A stretch of 64,000 bases of DNA. It comes from Dendrolimus kikuchii (lineage: Eukaryota; Arthropoda; Insecta; Lepidoptera; Lasiocampidae). This document shows positions 59,131 to 64,000 of this stretch, in pieces. The notes under the pieces are model-generated. The model was not told the origin of the DNA, ran no database searches, and saw only the letters and a program-made list of their open reading frames with translations. Where the stretch lies: contig CM034410.1 of the NCBI GenBank assembly GCA_019925095.2, positions 12,798,436-12,862,435 on the forward strand, in the 5' to 3' direction. Position numbers and translations under genes: made by a program. The number at the start of each line of letters is the position of its first letter. The first letter of the stretch is position 1.

Positions 59131-60042
59131 CACGTCAGCCAATAATAACGTTTATGGAAAGTTTTGGGAAATTAGTTCATGTTGATCCTTCAATCCGGAT
59201 TATTTCATAAATTAGAACTTACGATCTAGCAAGACTTAATTATAAATATATTCTCTAATGTTTGTATACTTATATATCTTAGAGCGTAATAATAGTAATA
59301 ATCGTCCTAATCATTCACCTTAGACCTGGTACACGCTAGCTTATTGATACATATCCAGAAGTAATAACATATATGTAAACTTACAAGTAAATAGTTCATA
59401 TTGGTCCTTCGATCTGGATTATTTCAGAACTTACGAATGTATATTCTGCAACGTTTGAACACAAAGATCTTAGAGCTAAGCGCCCTACCCGTCATGATTT
59501 ATTGTGTTACAATATGGACATTGACTGTAGGTCTGGTCCACAAAAGTAACTCGGCGGGATATGGAGCCAGCTATGGATTGAATATGTCTTTTTATTATGT
59601 TGGGTGCTTCTTTTTCTAAATAAAATTCGAAACGGTTGCCCTAAGAGAACCAATAGAATTAATATAGCTTGCAAAATTAGTAAACTCAGGTGGTACATAG
59701 GCCTAGACGTAGACACTAGGCCTGTGAAATGATGGCATCCACAATGTTGCTGATAGGGGTTGGATGTGGAAACTTGAACCTTCTACCTGTTGTAGATTGC
59801 GATAAGCCGACGACGATACAACTGACTCTATTCCACAAAAAATCTTCTTAGCGGGATAAATGAGACAGAGAGAGAGAGAGAGAACACTTAATTGCTCACC
59901 AAAATACACAATTACAAATAATGCACAATTACAACACTTCTTGGCAAAACAACAGGGGCGGCCTTATCGCTAAAAGAAATTCTTAACTAATATAAGATAG
60001 GATTTAAAAAGGTGATTTAATACTTCCAAATTATTGTAACAG
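59131..60042 (+). other. shot: Intron with small repeats
   Basis: Two related stretches (gatccttcaatccggattat at 59184; ggtccttcgatctggattat at 59403) are remnants of one dispersed repeat. A short GA microsatellite lies at about 59866-59882. No exon is seen until the attgtaacag acceptor. Confidence 0.45.
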
Positions 60043-60145
60043 GGACAAACAAATGCCACTATTGGAGGAATGCCTGCGCAACGGCAAAATGTTGCTCTCC
60101 AAGAAGGACGTCACGGACACCCATGTCATCCGGGATAAGTTGAAG
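60043..60145 (+). CDS. shot: shot exon, spectrin repeat
   Basis: One base completes an Arg codon, then come 34 codons (DKQMPLLEECLRNGKMLLSK...) to aag, then gtaggt. The exon is short, helical and Lys-rich and fits the end of a spectrin repeat. It ends in phase 0. Confidence 0.87.
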
Positions 60146-60734
60146 GTAGGTTGTTGTTGGTGACTGTTGCTTGAGATATGTCTCTAGTGAAGGTGTCATT
60201 GTGGATATGAATCAAATACTGTAACAGTGGACTGTTTATATGAATAACTAGCGGTCTCGACAGACGTCGTCCTGCCCTGAAAAAATAAAAATCAAGTACC
60301 CGATTCCAGCGCCACCTACCGGGTCTAATTGTGAATCTAAACCACTTCGGGATCCACTCAAACATACACAAAATTTCATCAAAATCGTAGAACCCGATTT
60401 CAGCGCCAAGTATTTTGTTTAGATTCATGGGTGGTTACATTATTAATGTTTTAGTAGGGATCCCTAATTTTTATATAGCGTACATTAATCAGGGATAATG
60501 TAATATTCGAATGATGAAAGAATTTTAGAAATCGGTCTAGTAGTTTTGGAGTTTATTCATTACAAACATACAAAAATATAAAACTTTCCTCTTTATAATA
60601 TTTGTACAGACTAATCCCAATGCTTATAAAGCAAGTAATATACAGTGTAATAAATTGGAAAATGCTTTACATCATTTCGAAGTCATTTTTGAAAGGTCGT
60701 GATTTTAAAGTGTTTTTTTCATCGTTAATACTAG
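60146..60734 (+). other. shot: Intron, 0.6 kb
   Basis: AT-rich. A relic near 60460-60610 (agggataatgtaatattcga, then a tcggtctagtagttttggag block and a tctttataatatttg end) belongs to the dispersed ttataatatt repeat type. Confidence 0.4.
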
Positions 60735-60842
60735 GCGTTGGAGAACCAGTGGCGTGATTTCAACACAAGTTTAGAGGAGAAGCAGAAGCTGTCCAGACAG
60801 AGGGCCGATCAGCTCAACCAGTACGAGACACTCAAGATTCAG
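60735..60842 (+). CDS. shot: shot exon, spectrin repeat
   Basis: Thirty-six codons (ALENQWRDFNTSLEEKQKLS...) lie between taatactag and cag, then gtaagc, with both ends in phase 0. LENQWRDFN is the conserved Trp helix start of a spectrin repeat in this family. Confidence 0.88.
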
Positions 60843-60904
60843 GTAAGCGAACTGTCTCGAGGCTTATGATAAATCAAATTCAGCAATAAAATGGTTATTC
60901 TCGC

Positions 60905-61325
60905 AGATTCGTACGACTATTACTAGTGCCAAAATTGTATGACGGAATGACTCTCATTCCGTGGCGACGTGGCAAGCCTCTGGTATGGGATGAGAGCTCG
61001 CATGTTGATGCGTTGGCCGCATCCCATTTACCAAACACCTCTAGATCAGCCGGTTCGGCGGCGGAAACAGCTGAATCACACAAGCGGCGCAATTATGCAA
61101 CCCTCAGTGAGAGTTACACGTTTGTGCCGTTTGCTGTCGAGACGCTTGGACCGTGGGGTCCTGAGGCCATGAGCCTCTACCAAAATTGATCGAAATAACT
61201 CATTGACTCTTCAGGTGATCAGAGGGCTGGTGCTTACTTCGGCCAACGGATCAGTATGGCGATCCAGCGAGGAAACGTAGCCAGCCTTCTGGGCACCTTA
61301 CCCATAGAAGACGGTGATCTAGGCT
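60905..61325 (+). pseudogene. LINE reverse-transcriptase C-terminal fragment
   Basis: A frame reads LYDGMTLIPWRRGKPLVWDE and then, further on, FVPFAVETLGPWGPEA. After a stop and frame change it continues as [20 protein letters not shown] and ASLLGTLP. This order is a well-known carboxyl region of animal non-LTR retrotransposon polyproteins. Stops show it is dead. It fills much of the intron between exons 60735 and 61789. Confidence 0.65.
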
Positions 61326-61788
61326 CAGTATAGGGATTATAGGTAGAATCTTTACATAGTATAAAACAAAGTCGCTTTCCGCGTCTGTCTGTTTGTCTAT
61401 CTGTCTGTATATACGCTAAACTCCTCCTAAACAACACAACGGATTTTTAAACGGTTTTCACCATCAGTTACGTAATTTTTCAAAGAAAGTTTATATGCAT
61501 AATAGCTTTGCCCGCAGCTTCGTTCATGATATTGAAAACCCAATTAAATTTTTATATAAGTAATATAGACACACTTACGAGGCTGTGAAAATTTCATTAA
61601 TTATACTAGTTTACAATTTAATGTATAGTATCACAATAACGTGGGATCTTAAGTTATATTTTATACCCACCAGTGTATCTGGACACGTGTTAATTTCACC
61701 AAGTGATTCTTCAAAAGTGGTCCTAGATCTGTTTAATACTCTTTTTTGGACACCAACATGAAAGAGAAAAATTTACCAACTTCCTTAG
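61326..61788 (+). other. shot: Intron remainder
   Basis: A relic of the ctttgcccgcagcttcgttc repeat lies at about 61380-61560. Otherwise the stretch is AT-rich up to the acceptor (aacttccttag). Confidence 0.4.
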
Positions 61789-61932
61789 GTTCTCGATTGG
61801 CTTCAATCTATGGAGAACCGCGTCGGTCGTCTCCAGCCTGTGGCCGTTGACTTGGACGTGCTGAAGCATCAGCAGGACGAGCTCAGGCCCCTTGCCAAGG
61901 AGTACAGGGACTACTCTATCACCATCGAGAAG
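61789..61932 (+). CDS. shot: shot exon, spectrin repeat
   Basis: Forty-eight codons (VLDWLQSMENRVGRLQPVAV...) follow aacttccttag and end at aag, then gtaaga. VLDWLQSMENRV is the first helix with its Trp, and DVLKHQQDELRPLAKEYRDY the second. Both ends are phase 0. Confidence 0.9.
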
Positions 61933-62420
61933 GTAAGATCAATCGAGGGTCATCAAACATTTTCGTTATACAATCTTAATGTTATATCACAAATACAAGC
62001 GAAGATTTTTGTGTATTACTCTCGGTAATTTTATCATTAGTTTGTACATGCGCCTATTTAAGCTTTTGCCTCTAGAAGGTGGACGTGGTAAAACCATGCT
62101 GGAATTATTATCTTGATTACAGCTCTTTAGACCGGTTCAGTCGGTGTGGCACCACGCTCTCACAGAATATTGACGTGAAAGATATAACCTTGAGCAAATC
62201 GTGTTTCGTATGATATTTCATTGCTAAATTCTATGCTATCCCTCCTCTCTCATACCATTAAATACTATTTACAATTTGTATTGTACTGTATACTGTGTGA
62301 TATAAATTAATTAATTACAAACTTTAAGAGTAAAACTAGAAATTTAATTGCCGATTTTAATAAGTCATAATAATTCAATTATTTAGTTTATAAATATTTG
62401 TTATATGAAAATGGTGTACA
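61933..62420 (+). other. shot: Intron, AT-rich
   Basis: Nothing is recognised before the short TIR element at 62421. Confidence 0.45.
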
Positions 62421-62658
62421 GTACACGCAAAACTTAAATGCGTTTCAAGTGAAGTTAGTCCGTAAGTTTGCGCCGGTCTAGTCAAATGCTAACGTTATAC
62501 CGTACGGTGTGTTTTGTGAAAGAAGTGTCATGGTACTCCGGATAGCGGCCGAGCGAGAGCGTAACACTCGCCCATCTGCTCTGTCTGTGTACTCTATAAC
62601 TGTGTTCCGTGCAATGACATGTACGAACTTCAAGGACGCATTTAAGTTTTGCTCGTAC
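62421..62658. mobile_element. 238-bp TIR element before exon 62705
   Basis: GCAAAACTTAAATGCGT at 62427-62443 is exactly inverted at 62636-62652. Partial gtac matches extend the terminal repeat outward on both sides. There is no coding capacity; the interior is GC-richer (ggatagcggccgagcgagag). It ends 46 bp before the next exon. Confidence 0.65.
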
Positions 62659-62704
62659 TATATTATTTGTGAATTAATTTATTTATCTTCATTGTTATGG
62701 TCAG

Positions 62705-62810
62705 GTGAATGAAGCTGGCGCAGTATACGAGGCTCTGACGCGCGGCGACCGCGCCGACAGCCCGCACAGGAAAAGGCAGATGTACAGCCCCACCAAGAGG
62801 CAGACGCCAA
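62705..62810 (+). CDS. shot: shot exon, end of spectrin repeat and basic linker
   Basis: Thirty-five codons plus one base follow tatggtcag and end at cca a, then gtaagt. The first half (VNEAGAVYEALTRGDRADSP) closes a spectrin repeat. The second half (HRKRQMYSPTKRQTP) is basic and Ser/Pro/Thr-rich, a likely unstructured and phosphorylatable linker. The carried A makes a Ser codon with the next exon. Confidence 0.87.
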
Positions 62811-63335
62811 GTAAGTACTTATTTATAGTCAGAGTCTAGCGATTTTGGCGAAAACACAACCTTAATACAATCGCTACGTCCGTCTGTTCGTCTATTTGTC
62901 GTTTCGTAATGAGGTATTGAGATCGCGAAAAAATAAAAACAAATGGTGGTTGTCATGTAACGGAAAGGGGAACTTTCTTATTTGAAAACCATTAATCAGT
63001 TTTTGAAAATTACAAAACGACATTTTTATATGTGTTGAATATTTAAAGCTATAACTGTAGTAATAGGTTTGCCGTATAGGATAGTCATAATTAATAGCAG
63101 TAAAACATGTAAATAAAACTAGTGTGTGAGATTTCATGTTGTCCCTATAAATTGTGTAATTAAGTAACTAAAAGATAAATATCGAAAAAATGAAAGAAAT
63201 ACCCTCTTGCCCTTTCATATGGCGAAGGAGAAGCGACTTAAAAATAATGTTTAAAGCTGAAATTGCTCGTATGCAAAATACCAAAATTAACGCTTAAGTC
63301 AATTAGCACTTCATCTTACGATTATAATTTACCAG
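62811..63335 (+). other. shot: Intron, 0.5 kb
   Basis: AT-rich, nothing recognised. It ends with tataatttaccag before exon 63336. Confidence 0.5.
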
Positions 63336-63464
63336 GTCGTACATTGGACGCTCGTTCGCCGTCCCCGGGCAAAGGTCACGGGCTGGTCAGTCCAGGGTCC
63401 ACCCATTCCACCTCCAGCGGCTTCTCGTCACGCCGCTCTAGCCAGGATGGATTCCATCTAGAAG
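63336..63464 (+). CDS. shot: shot exon, Ser/Pro-rich insert
   Basis: After the shared Ser codon, 42 codons read RTLDARSPSPGKGHGLVSPG, then a Ser/Thr-rich run, then SRRSSQDGFHLE. The exon ends with one carried G before gtaaac. There is no helical repeat; composition predicts disorder and many kinase sites (SPSP, RRSS). It is probably an alternatively spliced insert in the rod. The gene continues beyond the window. Confidence 0.83.
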
Positions 63465-64000
63465 GTAAACTTATATTGAAATCGCGAATATTGTAAACAC
63501 AAAGGTTGTTGGTTTTTCTACGGGTTTTTCTGCTATCTCTGTCACGAACTTCATTTCTTTTTTTTTTGGATTTTATGATTTGGCAGCTAGGCCTTTAAGC
63601 CAGATCTTAGATTCCATGTAGTTTCTTCAATTTCTTAAACCTATGTGTAGCACAGCTGCACTGTAGGTTATCAGCTGGAGCCATTCAACGGAGTTCTTGT
63701 GACAATTCAAAAGGCCACATTTGACTTAACAGTTCACATTTATCACAAAACACATAATTACTACTCAAATACTATCAATATTTATTTATTTATTTTTTTG
63801 GAAACCCTACAGCCAAATACATTTGATTAGATAACTATAATTAATACAAGAAAGCGAATGACAGGTTCTCATGGATAAGCTATTGCTTAAAAGTAACATG
63901 CAAACGTAGAAAAGGCACCGAGATGACTAGTCACTGTTGAAAAATTTAAGGCTTAGACACCGCTTGGCTCATGAAATGATTGCAAAGGGGTCGATGTCAT
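63465..64000 (+). other. shot: Intron continuing to the window edge
   Basis: No further exon is recognised. The sequence is AT-rich with a T-tract near 63560 and a TTTA-rich patch near 63782. Confidence 0.45.

Noticed and set aside
60926..61189. 87-codon frame as a possible shot exon
   Set aside because: Its residues match a LINE polyprotein region rather than a spectrin repeat, and the flanking exons already join in phase.

Overview
This looks like animal nuclear DNA from an insect, most likely a moth or butterfly (Lepidoptera). It is AT-rich with large introns. It carries many short retroposons whose 3' ends and motifs resemble those common in lepidopteran genomes, several tRNA-derived SINEs, small inverted-repeat elements and LINE scraps. 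The organism call is inference; no species can be named from the sequence alone.

The only protein gene I can support is on the plus strand: the middle part of a spectraplakin, the orthologue of Drosophila short stop (shot) and vertebrate dystonin/MACF1. Sixteen exons chain with consistent splice phases. They are a 110-nt exon (32812-32921), one 11.6-kb uninterrupted exon (33885-45480) built of plakin (plectin) repeats, and fourteen exons (49049-63464) that mostly encode spectrin repeats and end in Ser/Pro/Arg-rich coding sequence. A possible alternative first exon (28969-29010) and a possible alternative last exon (46587-46808) also fit the phase. The actin-binding calponin-homology domains, the plakin domain, the rest of the spectrin rod and the GAS2 and EF-hand end are not in the window. 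The gene therefore runs off the right edge, and probably off the left edge for the full-length isoform.

Layout: 1-28968 has no coding exon I can support. It holds tRNA-derived SINEs, a recurrent retroposon here called family A, RTE-like LINE tails, a complete-looking solo LTR with its own core promoter (4603-5152), a 507-bp inverted-repeat element (11247-11753), and two GC-rich patches that could be promoters (about 9790-9870 and 27195-27310). 28969-45537 holds the putative alternative start, the small exon and the giant plakin-repeat exon. 45481-64000 holds the spectrin-repeat exons, separated by introns that are themselves full of family A copies, TIR elements and LINE fragments.

How it works together: in this family the protein links actin to microtubules. 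The plakin-repeat exon is an optional block that greatly enlarges some isoforms, and the spectrin repeats form the long rod. Intron insertions lie very near several splice sites here: 22 bp after one donor, and about 17, 34 and 46 bp before three acceptors. They may influence splicing. That is inference.
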